DNA from: Candidatus Mailhella excrementigallinarum
GTDB taxonomy: Bacteria; Desulfobacterota; Desulfovibrionia; Desulfovibrionales; Desulfovibrionaceae
Direction of reading: 5' to 3'
Assembly: GCA_944324075.1 (NCBI GenBank)
Contig: CALUUZ010000002.1
Span: 62,001-126,000, forward strand
DNA length: 64,000 nucleotides
The notes under the pieces: model-generated
Told to the model about the DNA's origin: nothing
Seen by the model: only the letters and a program-made list of their open reading frames with translations
Databases searched by the model: none
Made by a program: the position numbers and the translations under genes
Part shown: positions 15,867 to 27,367 of the stretch, in pieces
How positions within the stretch are numbered: position 1 is the first letter of the stretch
Layout: every line of letters begins with the position of its first letter

Positions 15867-17048
15867 ATGAATTGTCCTTTTTGTGCCGGTCAGGGTACGG
15901 TATATGCCTCGGAAGATCGGTTCGCGGTGACCAGCGATTCAAAGCTGATTGCTGATGAAAGCACGGTGAGCTACTGCCCGCGCTGCGGCTGTTTTTACAG
16001 GGAAAGGCGCGCCGCGCAGCCGGAAAGGATCGAAAAGGTATACAGCGAGTATGATCTGTATGCCCCTTCCGGCAGGGGCGAGGCGCGTGTGGCATTTGAC
16101 GTTTCTGCCGACGGCATCCCCAAGTCGGTGCGGGAACTGGACTTTCTTTCCCGTTTCGCGGATGTGCCGCAGAAAGGCCGCATTCTTGACTACGGTTGCA
16201 ATCATGGTCTTTTTCTGCGGGCCTTTCTTGAGCGCTATCCCGAATGGGAAGGGACAGGAGCGGATATAGAGGAACGGTATCGTCAATCTTTTGCCGGACA
16301 CCTGCCTGCCTCGGCGCGTTACTGCTGTCTGCCTCATGAGGAGCCAGGCTCCGGTTTTGATATCATCTGCTGTTCCCACGTGCTGGAGCATCTGCCGGAG
16401 CCTGCGGCTGCGCTGCGCGATATGGCTTCGCGTCTTGCGCCCGGCGGCATATTGTTCATTCAGGCGGTGAATCCGCTGCTGAATCCGTTCTTCCACGTCA
16501 TTTTTGAACAGCATCATCATTTTACTCCGGCGGGGCTGCGCCATGTGCTGGAACTCTGCGGCCTGCACTTGCGCTGCATCAATACGGACTGGATAGGAAA
16601 GGAAATCGCCGTGATAGCCGCGCGCGGCCCGGCGGCCGGCGATGTCTGCTCCGGGCTGGATATGGAGGCGACCGCGCTGCAGGTCGGAAGACATGCGGAG
16701 TCGGTGCGGGCCGTCATGGCCGCGCTGGCGCGCATTGCCGGGAGCGGAACGCCCGTGGGCATTTTTGGCGCTTCCATTATGGGAACATGGATGGCAAGCC
16801 GGCTGGAAGGGCTGGTGCAATGCTTTGTGGATGAGAACACAGCCCTTCAGGGCGGCAGGCATCTTGGCCTGCCTGTCGTTCCGCCGGATAAGGCCCCGGC
16901 GGGGTTGCCGCTGCTGTGCGCCATGCCCGAACACATGGCCCGTAAACTTTTGCGCCGTCTGGGGGAGGTCTGCCCCGGGGTACTGATTGCGCCGCCGTTC
17001 AGTTCCACCCCTCTCGGCGGTTCAGAGGGAACCTCGCATGAAGACTGA
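15867..17048 (+). CDS. C-methyltransferase-like protein with N-terminal Zn motif
   Basis: 393 residues in three parts. Residues ~1-45 hold CPFC (Cys3, Cys6) and CPRCGC, a zinc-ribbon-like pair. Residues ~110-230 are a class I methyltransferase with ILDYGCNHGLF and CCSHVLEHLPEP. The remaining ~120 residues (VGIFGASIMGTWMA then FVDENTALQGGRHLGLPV) resemble the C-terminal Rossmann-like domain of sugar C-methyltransferases such as TylC3/NovU types. This architecture matches NDP-sugar C-methyltransferases acting on keto-sugars, although other substrates are possible. The 3' end overlaps the aminotransferase start by 11 bases. Confidence 0.8.
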   Translation: MNCPFCAGQGTVYASEDRFAVTSDSKLIADESTVSYCPRCGCFYRERRAAQPERIEKVYSEYDLYAPSGRGEARVAFDVSADGIPKSVRELDFLSRFADVPQKGRILDYGCNHGLFLRAFLERYPEWEGTGADIEERYRQSFAGHLPASARYCCLPHEEPGSGFDIICCSHVLEHLPEPAAALRDMASRLAPGGILFIQAVNPLLNPFFHVIFEQHHHFTPAGLRHVLELCGLHLRCINTDWIGKEIAVIAARGPAAGDVCSGLDMEATALQVGRHAESVRAVMAALARIAGSGTPVGIFGASIMGTWMASRLEGLVQCFVDENTALQGGRHLGLPVVPPDKAPAGLPLLCAMPEHMARKLLRRLGEVCPGVLIAPPFSSTPLGGSEGTSHED

Positions 17049-18141
17049 AATGCCCTGGTGGCGTGTTGATTTTGGAGAGGCGGCTGCCCGCGCGGCTTTT
17101 GATGCCGTGGAGGGGCGGTTCATGACGCTTGGCCCCATAACGCGGCAGTTCGAGGAACGCATGGCGCACCTGCTCGGCGTGCCGCACGTCATTGCCACAT
17201 CCAGCGGGACGGCAGCCCTGACGCTGGCCCTGCTTGAGGCGGGCATCGGCCCCGGAGATGAGGTCATCGTGCCGGACAGAACGTGGATAGCCACGGCTCA
17301 TGCCGTTTTGCTTCTGGGGGCGACGCCGGTTTTCGCCGATGTGGAGGCGGATCGTCCCGTTCTTGATGTGGAGGCGTTCAAGGCGGCGGCCGGGCCGCGC
17401 ACCAGAGCCGTGCTGCCGGTACATCTCAACGGGCGGGCGGTTGATATGCCAGCCCTGCGCCGTGAGGCGGAGCAGAGAGGCATTCTCGTCATTGAGGATG
17501 CGTGCCAGGCGCTTTTTTCACGCTCTCAGGAAGGCGGTTACCTCGGGTGTCACAGCCGCTGCGGCTGTTTTTCCCTTTCCATCGGCAAGGCGATCAGTTC
17601 AGGACAGGGGGGCTTCGTGACGACCCATGACGGAGAAATTGCCCGTCGGCTTGTCATGGCGCGGACTCACGGCACTTCCGACATCACCATGGCGCACTGG
17701 GAAATGCCGGGCGGCAACTTCCGCATGTGGGATCTGCCCGCCGCGATTGCCCTGACCCAGCTTGATCTGCTGGAAAAGCGCACGGCGGATCTGCACCGTG
17801 TGTATCAGCGTTACCAGCAGGCGCTGCGCCGGTTTGCCTTTCTTGAACTGCTGCCGGTTCGCACGGAGCTGGGCGAACTTCCGCTTTACGTGGAATGTAT
17901 GAGCAGAGAGCGCGCGAGGATCGTTGAACATCTTGCCGCGGCGGGCATTCAGGCCAGACCGTATTATGCCAATCTGGACACGGCGCCCCAGTTTTCGCGG
18001 CGCGCGGGCGTGAGCTATGCCCGTTCGCAGAAATATGCGGACGAGTGTTTTGTGCTTCCCTGCGGGCCGGATCGCGGCGATGACGAAATCGACAGAGTGA
18101 TCGAGGTGCTGTCAACGTTTCCGGGCAGTGATGAAGCATGA
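17038..18141 (+). CDS. DegT/DnrJ/EryC1-type PLP sugar aminotransferase
   Basis: 367 residues. The PLP-binding lysine is Lys184 in SLSIGKAISSGQGG, the pyridine-N Asp is Asp154 in VIEDACQ, and the substrate/PLP loop TSSGTAAL is at 54-61. These enzymes transfer an amino group from Glu/Gln onto keto groups of NDP-sugars. The position of the C-methyltransferase-like gene just upstream (11-base overlap) and the WbuC-like gene just downstream (4-base overlap) suggests an amino-deoxy sugar branch. The ATG at 17038 is chosen because it fits the usual N-terminus. A second DegT gene is at 34479-35606 and the two are not close copies. Confidence 0.9.
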   Translation: MKTEMPWWRVDFGEAAARAAFDAVEGRFMTLGPITRQFEERMAHLLGVPHVIATSSGTAALTLALLEAGIGPGDEVIVPDRTWIATAHAVLLLGATPVFADVEADRPVLDVEAFKAAAGPRTRAVLPVHLNGRAVDMPALRREAEQRGILVIEDACQALFSRSQEGGYLGCHSRCGCFSLSIGKAISSGQGGFVTTHDGEIARRLVMARTHGTSDITMAHWEMPGGNFRMWDLPAAIALTQLDLLEKRTADLHRVYQRYQQALRRFAFLELLPVRTELGELPLYVECMSRERARIVEHLAAAGIQARPYYANLDTAPQFSRRAGVSYARSQKYADECFVLPCGPDRGDDEIDRVIEVLSTFPGSDEA

Positions 18142-18677
18142 AAAACTATCGTGTGGAATCCGCCGCCGTTCTGTACAGTGCAGAACAGACGCCGAGAGTT
18201 TGCCTGCAGGATGCGCGCATGCTCATGCGGGCTCTGGAAGAAAACCGTGACCTGCGCTCGATGCGCCTGTGCACGCATAAAGACGCCGCTGCGCCGCTGC
18301 ACCAGATGTTCATTGTCCAGCGGCGGGGCGCATACATTCGCCCCCACAGGCACAGAGCGCGTGAGATGATGATTACCCTCTTTGCCGGGGAGATGAGCGT
18401 CATGATATTTTCCGATGACGGCGCGGTGGAAGACGTTGTTCCCATGGGCGATTTTGCCTCCGGGAAGAGTTTTTACTGCCGCATTCCGGAGGGGAAGTAT
18501 TATACGCAGATTATCGAAAGCGGGCAGGCATTTTTCGGCGAAGTCCTGCTTGGCCCGTTCCAGTCCACGAACGTGCTTTATGCCGATTTTGCGCCGGAGG
18601 CGGATTCCGGCAGTGCTGCGGCCTATCTTGCCATGATGACGGAGAAATCCCGGCAATGGCGTGCAGGCGGGGCGTAA
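18138..18677 (+). CDS. WbuC-like cupin metalloprotein
   Basis: 179 residues. Features of the WbuC family are visible: an N-terminal R-x-C-LH-type region (MRLCTHKDAAAPLHQMFIV), the metal-binding YIRPHRHRARE stretch of the cupin barrel, and the late FYCRIPEGKYYTQIIE segment. WbuC proteins are common passengers of O-antigen clusters; their reaction is not firmly known. The gene overlaps the aminotransferase stop by 4 bases. A longer open frame (18656 onward) for the dehydrogenase would overlap its tail, but the dehydrogenase start is put at 18782. Confidence 0.78.
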   Translation: MKNYRVESAAVLYSAEQTPRVCLQDARMLMRALEENRDLRSMRLCTHKDAAAPLHQMFIVQRRGAYIRPHRHRAREMMITLFAGEMSVMIFSDDGAVEDVVPMGDFASGKSFYCRIPEGKYYTQIIESGQAFFGEVLLGPFQSTNVLYADFAPEADSGSAAAYLAMMTEKSRQWRAGGA

Positions 18678-18781
18678 GGGCCAAGGGACAGGCGGATTTT
18701 TCAGATACAGAACCTTTCAGGTTCCGGAGAAGACTTCGGGACAGACGCAATCCGGCGGAAGGCCGGTCGAAGGCGGCGGAC

Positions 18782-19846
18782 ATGGACAGGAAGATTCAGA
18801 GCAAAGCGGCAATTCTGGTGCGTTCTCGCGAACCTCTGGTGGTGGACGAGTTTACCTTGCCTGAGCGGCTGGAGTGCGGTCAGGTGCTTGTTAAAATCCT
18901 GTACTCCACCATTTGCGGCTCGCAGTTGGGCGAGATAGACGCCAAGAAAGGAGAAGACAGGTTTCTGCCGCATATGCTCGGGCACGAGGCGTCGGCGCGT
19001 GTGCTGGAGTGCGGGCCGGGAGTCCGCCATGTGAAAGAGGGCGATCTGGTGGTGCTGCACTGGCGCAAAGGTCTGGGCATTGATGCCGCGACGCCCGTTT
19101 ACACATGGCGGGGGCAGCGCCTTAATGCCGGGTGGGTTGCCACGTTCGCGACACATGCGGTTATCTCTGAAAACCGCATGACCAGAGTGCCGGCCGACAG
19201 TCCGGTGGAGCTGCTTCCCCTTCTGGGGTGCGCCGTGACCACCGGTTTCGGCGTCGTCGTCAATGACGCCGGAATCCGCATTGGTGAATCCGTTGTGGTT
19301 TTCGGTGCCGGAGGGGTCGGGCTGAATGTGATACAGGGGGCGGCCCTTGCGGGGGCTTTTCCCATTATTGCCGTTGATCTTTTTGACAATCGCCTGGAAC
19401 TTGCCGGCAGGTTCGGGGCCACGCACATGGTCAACAGCAGCACATGCGACAGCACCGCGGCCATCACGGGCATTCTTGCCGAATGCGGCCAGCCTGAAGG
19501 CGCTGACGTCTGCATCGACAATACCGGCAATGCCGCCGTTATCGAGCAGGCATACCGGCTGTGCGGCGCGCGGGGCAGGGTGGTCTGCGTCGGAGTGCCC
19601 GCCCATGGCGAAAACGTCAGCATTTACACGCTGCCGCTGCATTTCGGCAAAAGGATTACCGGCTCTCACGGCGGCGAGGCAGTGCCCCATGAAGACATTC
19701 CCCGTTACCTCCGGCTGTGGCGCGCGGGCAGACTTTCCTTTGACGGGCTGGTTACGGAAACGTATCCTCTTGAACAGATCAATACCGCCATCTCCCGGAT
19801 GCGTTCAGGGGATGCCGTCGGCAGATGCTGCCTTGACTGCCGCTGA
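18782..19846 (+). CDS. Zinc-type medium-chain alcohol/polyol dehydrogenase
   Basis: 354 residues of the MDR family. The catalytic-zinc ligands are the Cys in STICGSQ and the His/Glu of MLGHEASA; the Rossmann loop is VVFGAGGVGLNVIQ, followed by the acidic VDLFDNRLELA that points to NAD(H). The structural-zinc four-Cys lobe is not evident. Homologues in glycan clusters reduce or oxidise sugar-linked alcohols or polyol phosphates. The start at 18782 leaves a 104-base gap after the cupin gene and matches the usual N-terminus; the open frame runs further upstream without a good start. Confidence 0.83.
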   Translation: MDRKIQSKAAILVRSREPLVVDEFTLPERLECGQVLVKILYSTICGSQLGEIDAKKGEDRFLPHMLGHEASARVLECGPGVRHVKEGDLVVLHWRKGLGIDAATPVYTWRGQRLNAGWVATFATHAVISENRMTRVPADSPVELLPLLGCAVTTGFGVVVNDAGIRIGESVVVFGAGGVGLNVIQGAALAGAFPIIAVDLFDNRLELAGRFGATHMVNSSTCDSTAAITGILAECGQPEGADVCIDNTGNAAVIEQAYRLCGARGRVVCVGVPAHGENVSIYTLPLHFGKRITGSHGGEAVPHEDIPRYLRLWRAGRLSFDGLVTETYPLEQINTAISRMRSGDAVGRCCLDCR

Positions 19847-19913
19847 TGATGCCCGGTAAGATATTGCGATGAATATTTTCGGCTCCTGAATGCAGGAGTG
19901 TGAGGAGGCTTTC

Positions 19914-20123
19914 ATGTCGGCAAGAAAGAATTTCCGTCTGCTTCTCTGGGGGGGCATGGCGATAGCGATGTATATTTCGTTTTTCCCCGATACGGCCCAT
20001 GCCGGTTATCTTGATCCCGGCTCCGGCAGCACGCTGGCGCAGGTGATCATTGCGGCGGCGGCGGGCATCAGGCGTTTCTGGGCCGGGCTGCTCTCTCCCT
20101 TCACCCGTTTTTTCAAAAAATAG
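19914..20123 (+). CDS. Small exported/membrane protein with YLDPGSGS motif
   Basis: 69 residues. An N-terminal hydrophobic segment (LLLWGGMAIAMYISFF) followed by ANA-like DTAHAGYL looks like a signal peptide or anchor. The motif YLDPGSGST is next, then a second hydrophobic stretch AQVIIAAAAGIRRFW and a basic tail ending FFKK. GAGGAGG lies 5 bases before the ATG. I recall similar small DPG[ST]GS proteins beside glycan methyltransferase and sulfatase-like genes in several proteobacteria, with no assigned function. Here too the NoeA-like and AlkP-superfamily genes come next (12-base spacing), so it may work with them at the membrane. Confidence 0.75.
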   Translation: MSARKNFRLLLWGGMAIAMYISFFPDTAHAGYLDPGSGSTLAQVIIAAAAGIRRFWAGLLSPFTRFFKK

Positions 20124-20135
20124 CAGAGGCTTCGC

Positions 20136-21520
20136 ATGCTCCTGCAAGATGCCGGTTCCTTCAGGGATATCAGCGGCCATGTCTTTACCGACGGCACAAC
20201 CGTCCTGCGCACTGTCAACGCCTGTTACCAGGAACAGTGGGAAGCGCTTGAGGCGTCGGGCTTTCTGCAGAGGATGGAGAAAGAGGGGCTGCTTGTGCGC
20301 CACACGGAGCGGCCGCCTCTGCCGGGTTCCTGGAAAACTCTTGAGGTGGAGCGCATTCCCTTCATCTCATACCCCTATGAATGGAGTTTCAGCCAGTTGA
20401 AGCAGGCTGCGCTGCTGACGCTGCAACTGCAGAAACGCGCGCTGGAAGAGGGGTTCATCCTCAAGGACGCCACAGCATATAATGTGCAGTTTGTCGGTTC
20501 CCGTCCGGTATTTATTGATCTGCTCTCTTTCGAGAAGCATGACGGCAAAAGCGCCTGGCAGGCCTACGGGCAGTTTTGCAGGCATTTTGTGGCGCCGCTG
20601 GCCCTGATCGCAAAAACCGACTGGCGCTGCGGTCTTCTTTCCCGCCAGTGGATCGACGGCGTGCCCCTTGATCTCGCCTGCAGGCTTCTGCCCTGGCATG
20701 CCCGTCTGTCGCCGGGGCTTTACCTGCATCTTTATCTCCATGCAGGTATGCAGAAAAAGTATGAAGACGGACGCAAGGCCGCTGCAAAGGTTAGAAGCGC
20801 GACCATGGGGCGCCGGCAGCTTCTTGATCTTGCGGATTCCCTTGAGCGCTGCGTTGCGGGGCTCAGTGCGCCCGAACAGAATACGGAATGGGGCGAGTAT
20901 TATACCGATACCAATTATACTCCGGCGGGCGCAGAAGAAAAAAGCCGCATTGTCGAGCGGGTGGCGGCGGAGCACGGCGGTGAGCTGGCCGTTGACCTCG
21001 GGGCCAATACCGGCGTGTTCAGCCGGATGCTGTGCGGTCATTTCAAAACGGTTCTCGCACCGGATATGGACCCCAGGGCCGTGGAAAAACATGCGGTCTC
21101 CCTTGCGGCTTCCGGCAATGCCGCCATATTGCCTCTGGTTCTTGATCTGTCGTCACCTTCGCCGGATTCCGGCTGGGCGTGCCGCGAACGCAGGTCGTTC
21201 ATGGCGCGGTGCGACGCTGATATGGTCACGGCGCTGGCCCTTTGCCACCATCTGGTAATGGGAGCGGGCATTCCCCTGCCGCATGTCGCCTCTTTCATGG
21301 CGTCGCTGGTGCGGCCCGGCGGCATTGTCCTGTTTGAGTTCGTGCCGCGCGAGGATTCGCAGGTGCAGCGTCTGCTGGCCGCCCGTGACGATATTTTCGC
21401 CTCCTACACGCTGGAACGGTGTCTGGAGTCCTTTGCCGAGGCGGGCATGCGGGAGGAAGCCTCCTTTTCCATTCGTGACAGCGTGCGCACACTGCACTGT
21501 TTCAGAAAGGAAAGCCGCTG

Positions 21521-21521
<1 letters not shown>
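20136..21521 (+). CDS. NoeA-like SAM-dependent methyltransferase
   Basis: 461 residues. The N-terminal half (VFTDGTTVLRTVN, FISYPYEWSFSQLKQAA, ILKDATAYNVQF, FIDLLSFEKH) is a kinase-like or NoeA-specific domain found in this family, and the C-terminal half is a methyltransferase with LAVDLGANTGVFSR and ALALCHHLVMG. NoeA-like proteins were named from rhizobial nodulation loci and often lie next to sulfatase-superfamily genes. It ends with a TGA overlapping the ATG of the following transferase, so the two are translationally coupled and probably act on the same envelope glycan. The methylated group is unknown. Confidence 0.8.
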
Positions 21522-24271
<2,750 letters not shown>

Positions 24272-24581
24272 TATGTGTTTTCTGCTGCGAGAATATGCTG
24301 GAGAGAGGTATCGTCAATGTGATATGGTGCTTTTGCGATGCAGCGGGAATGGAGAGGCGCATGCGCTTCGGCGGGCAGGGATTATGCGTGTTTTCACATT
24401 GTGGCGGAAAGAAAATGCTTTTGCGCCTGTTCAGATCTGCTTCATATCGGAATTGCAAGGGGCATGAAAGTGTTTTTTTGTGATGAATGCGCAAGATGCC
24501 GGACGGTGACGGAAATACGCTTTTTCATTCGGTTTGTCTGACTCCTTCGGAAAGAGACAGTAACTCTGCTTGAGGGTTATC
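24272..24581 (+). other. Gap between AlkP-superfamily paralogues 1 and 2
   Basis: This 310-base stretch has lower GC than its surroundings. No gene with recognisable features is seen. One frame stays open from inside the CA tract to 24483 (tail beginning RGPAYRDDLAEWI), which would become the C-terminus of paralogue 1 after a suitable frameshift. TGAGGG just before 24582 serves as ribosome site for the next gene. No terminator hairpin is evident. Confidence 0.5.
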
Positions 24582-27299
24582 ATGCGGTTTTTGTGGCAGT
24601 TTGCATCATTTTCAGGTATTATGCTGTTTCTTTCCTGCGTTGCGCCTACTATTGCATTTCTGTCGGTAAATGTTGAGCATTTTACCAACAGGCAGATTCG
24701 TAATGCCGTCATGGCAGTCATGGCTTTTGGGCTGATTGCATGGTTTGTTGTCGCATTGATTTCAGAACCAATAAACTCTCTATTGCCTTTTTACTGGTTT
24801 GGTCTTCAAGTATCAGATATTTTATCATGTTTGCTGTGCGGTATTTTTCTGACTGTTTTTGGAGAACGAACTATATTTGAAAATATTCATAAATTATATT
24901 TACGAATTATTGCAGTAAGTGCTATTTTTACTGTAGTCATATTGATTTCAATAGTTCTGTCGCATGCTGCTGTTGTAGCAATACTGCTGATTTACCTGCT
25001 CTTTTCTCTGTATGACTTGAAAAAGAAATACAAAACAGTACGTTATCCTCTTGTCTCTGACACACACACACATGAAAGCGGCCGGGACGAGCGGAGCGAC
25101 ATCCCCAGGTTTGCGCGCCGTCCCAACGTGTGGCTGCTGTTTCTGGAAGCCATTCACTCTTTTGAGGCTGCAAAGGAGATTTACGGCATCGACGCCTCTG
25201 AAGCGGAAAGTTTTCTGCGGCGGCAGGGCTTCAGAATATATGCGCCTTTTTACTCGACGACGTCATGGACTGTCGGCAGTGCCTGCGCGCTGCTCACGCG
25301 GTATCCCTTTTTCGATCAGTTTTTGCCGGAGTATCCCATAGTGCTGCGCACATTCAGGGACAACGGTTACAGAATGCAGGTCTTTGACTCGGGCGCGTAT
25401 GTTTTCGGGCGCTGGGAATGGCTTATGGACTATGCGTCGTTTGCCCTGCGCGGTGCAGGCAGGAAGCTGTTCCGCAGCTTCCTGCCCCTGTTCGCCCAGT
25501 CGTCGCTGCTGCGCAAGGCTATTGGCATATCTGATCCCTATACTTCCGACGTGCATACGGAAGCCGCCTACACGGATATCCTGAACAAGGTGCGCCTGCA
25601 TGGTTTCGTACAGGATTCCTCGGCCCGCCCTGTGTTCAATATTGTCCGCTTTGGTGCAAAACATACTGAAAACTCAAGTACATGGGAAGAGAATAAAAAG
25701 TCGTGGCCCGGAGAATACCGGGCCTGTTATGGCCGCACCATGGAGCAGCTTCAGGAAATGGCTTCGTTGATAGTGGAGCGTGATCCGGAAGCGCTTGTCG
25801 CTGTTGTAGCCGATCATGGCGGCAAGGAAATGGGTTTTCAATGGATTGCCGCATCTTCCGATTTAAATGCAGCGTTGAAAGAAAACGGCATGACGATGCC
25901 GGCGATCTGTCGTGATTATTTTGACGTTCTCTGTGCAATACGCTGGGGATCTGCTTCCATTGAATATGATATTAAAACGCAGATAAATCTTTTTGGCTAT
26001 ATTTTTTCGCATCTTTCTGATGATAATGTGCTGCCGAAGAATCTTCAGGAAGAAGTATCGGTGTGCACTGATCATATTCGTGGGCCAAACTGGATTTTTG
26101 CCGAAAACGCACATCCCCTGAACAGGGCTGTTCCCTATTCTCTCAGAAAACAGCAATCTGTTTTGCAGCGAGCCGTTGCAATAGATCCATGGAACCTGAA
26201 GATAAAAAATATTTTCAGAACAGCCGATGTTGTTCCCTGCCCGAGGGCTGATTCCCTTGACAGTCTGCGTGCGGCGTTATGCGGCGGCGAAAACGAAGAG
26301 GCTGCGCTTGCAATGAACAGGCTGAGGCGTCAGGTTCAGACCGCTCCTTCCGCGGAGGTCTTGCTGGACTGGGGGTGGCGGTGCGCCGCGATGGGACGGC
26401 TGGCAGACGCCGAAAAAAGCTGTCTGGAATCGCTGAAAACGGCTCCGGAAAATACGCGGGGGCTTTGGCTGCTCTGCCTGCTGCAGGCAGAGCGCAATGC
26501 CGGAGCTGAGGCGGCCGCGACCGCGCTGCGCCTGTGCATGGCTCTTGCGGACAGGGGTGGCTCTCCAGACGGGGAAAAAGAGGGGCCTGATGTCGTCGCG
26601 GGCTTCCGCATACTGGTTTTGTCGCTGATCCATGCCCGCATGTGGGAGGATGCCGGCTCCGTTCTTGCCGAACACGGTATTCCGCACGGCAGCTCTCTGG
26701 GCGTATGGGGCGTTTTCTGCCGCGCCCTCTGCGAAGAACGTCTCGGCAATCCGCGCGGAGCGCTTGAAGTTCTGCTGGCCGCGCAGAGTGACTATGCTGC
26801 TGACCCGGCATGTCTGGCCCGTATCCAGGAACGGATCGGGCTGCTCGCTCTTTCCTGCAGGTGGAAAGAGCCGGAGTTCCGTCCCGTCCGGCAGCAGGTT
26901 TCGCTGGTCATGCGTGAAATGATGGCATGTGTGGAATCTTCGGGCCGTTTCGACGCCGATTTTTATCACAAGACATATCTGGAGCCGCAGGGCGTCAGCA
27001 TGCGTCCTTTGACCCACTTTTTCTATCATGGGGTTTTTGAAGGGCTGAATCCGTCTCCCGGATTCAACACATTTTTTTATCTGGCACGGTATGGCGATGT
27101 CTTCCGTCAGGGCGAAAATCCGTTTGTTCATTATCTTGCGCACGGCGCCGGGGAAGGGCGGCAGGGGTCGCTCCATCTTCAGGAAGCCGCCCCGGAGAGA
27201 CGGGGATACGCCGTCCGCGCGTTCCCGCGGGATCCGGCGGGAACATGCGGGTGCGGAAAAACGCATGACTCCGGTTCAGCCGCAAATATTCAGGACTGA
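24582..27299 (+). CDS. Membrane AlkP-superfamily (LtaS-like) transferase, paralogue 2
   Basis: 905 residues with the same plan as paralogue 1: four or five membrane segments in ~1-155, a sulfatase-type domain at ~185-500 (FLEAIHSFEAA, TTSWTVGSACAL, FGAKHTEN, VADHGGKEMG), TPR-like helices at ~590-760, and a C-terminal FDADFY, THFFYHG, NPFVHYLAHGAGEGR module. The first ~160 codons are AT-rich and the rest GC-rich, and the switch falls at a (CA)6 tract at 25061. TGAGGG precedes the ATG by 5 bases. The likely role is transfer of a phospho-substituent to an envelope glycan, inferred from fold only. Confidence 0.82.
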   Translation: MRFLWQFASFSGIMLFLSCVAPTIAFLSVNVEHFTNRQIRNAVMAVMAFGLIAWFVVALISEPINSLLPFYWFGLQVSDILSCLLCGIFLTVFGERTIFENIHKLYLRIIAVSAIFTVVILISIVLSHAAVVAILLIYLLFSLYDLKKKYKTVRYPLVSDTHTHESGRDERSDIPRFARRPNVWLLFLEAIHSFEAAKEIYGIDASEAESFLRRQGFRIYAPFYSTTSWTVGSACALLTRYPFFDQFLPEYPIVLRTFRDNGYRMQVFDSGAYVFGRWEWLMDYASFALRGAGRKLFRSFLPLFAQSSLLRKAIGISDPYTSDVHTEAAYTDILNKVRLHGFVQDSSARPVFNIVRFGAKHTENSSTWEENKKSWPGEYRACYGRTMEQLQEMASLIVERDPEALVAVVADHGGKEMGFQWIAASSDLNAALKENGMTMPAICRDYFDVLCAIRWGSASIEYDIKTQINLFGYIFSHLSDDNVLPKNLQEEVSVCTDHIRGPNWIFAENAHPLNRAVPYSLRKQQSVLQRAVAIDPWNLKIKNIFRTADVVPCPRADSLDSLRAALCGGENEEAALAMNRLRRQVQTAPSAEVLLDWGWRCAAMGRLADAEKSCLESLKTAPENTRGLWLLCLLQAERNAGAEAAATALRLCMALADRGGSPDGEKEGPDVVAGFRILVLSLIHARMWEDAGSVLAEHGIPHGSSLGVWGVFCRALCEERLGNPRGALEVLLAAQSDYAADPACLARIQERIGLLALSCRWKEPEFRPVRQQVSLVMREMMACVESSGRFDADFYHKTYLEPQGVSMRPLTHFFYHGVFEGLNPSPGFNTFFYLARYGDVFRQGENPFVHYLAHGAGEGRQGSLHLQEAAPERRGYAVRAFPRDPAGTCGCGKTHDSGSAANIQD
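25061..25072 (+). repeat. (CA)6 tract in paralogue 2
   Basis: Six CA units, read as part of SDTHTHESG, in the linker between the membrane domain and the catalytic domain. It marks the point where base composition changes from AT-rich to GC-rich. Length is marginal for frequent slippage. Confidence 0.8.
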
Positions 27300-27367
27300 C
27301 CGGGGCGTTCAGCCGCAGCATGCATCAAAGGCCCATGTCCGGCGGGCAACGCCGATGGAGGGGGAAT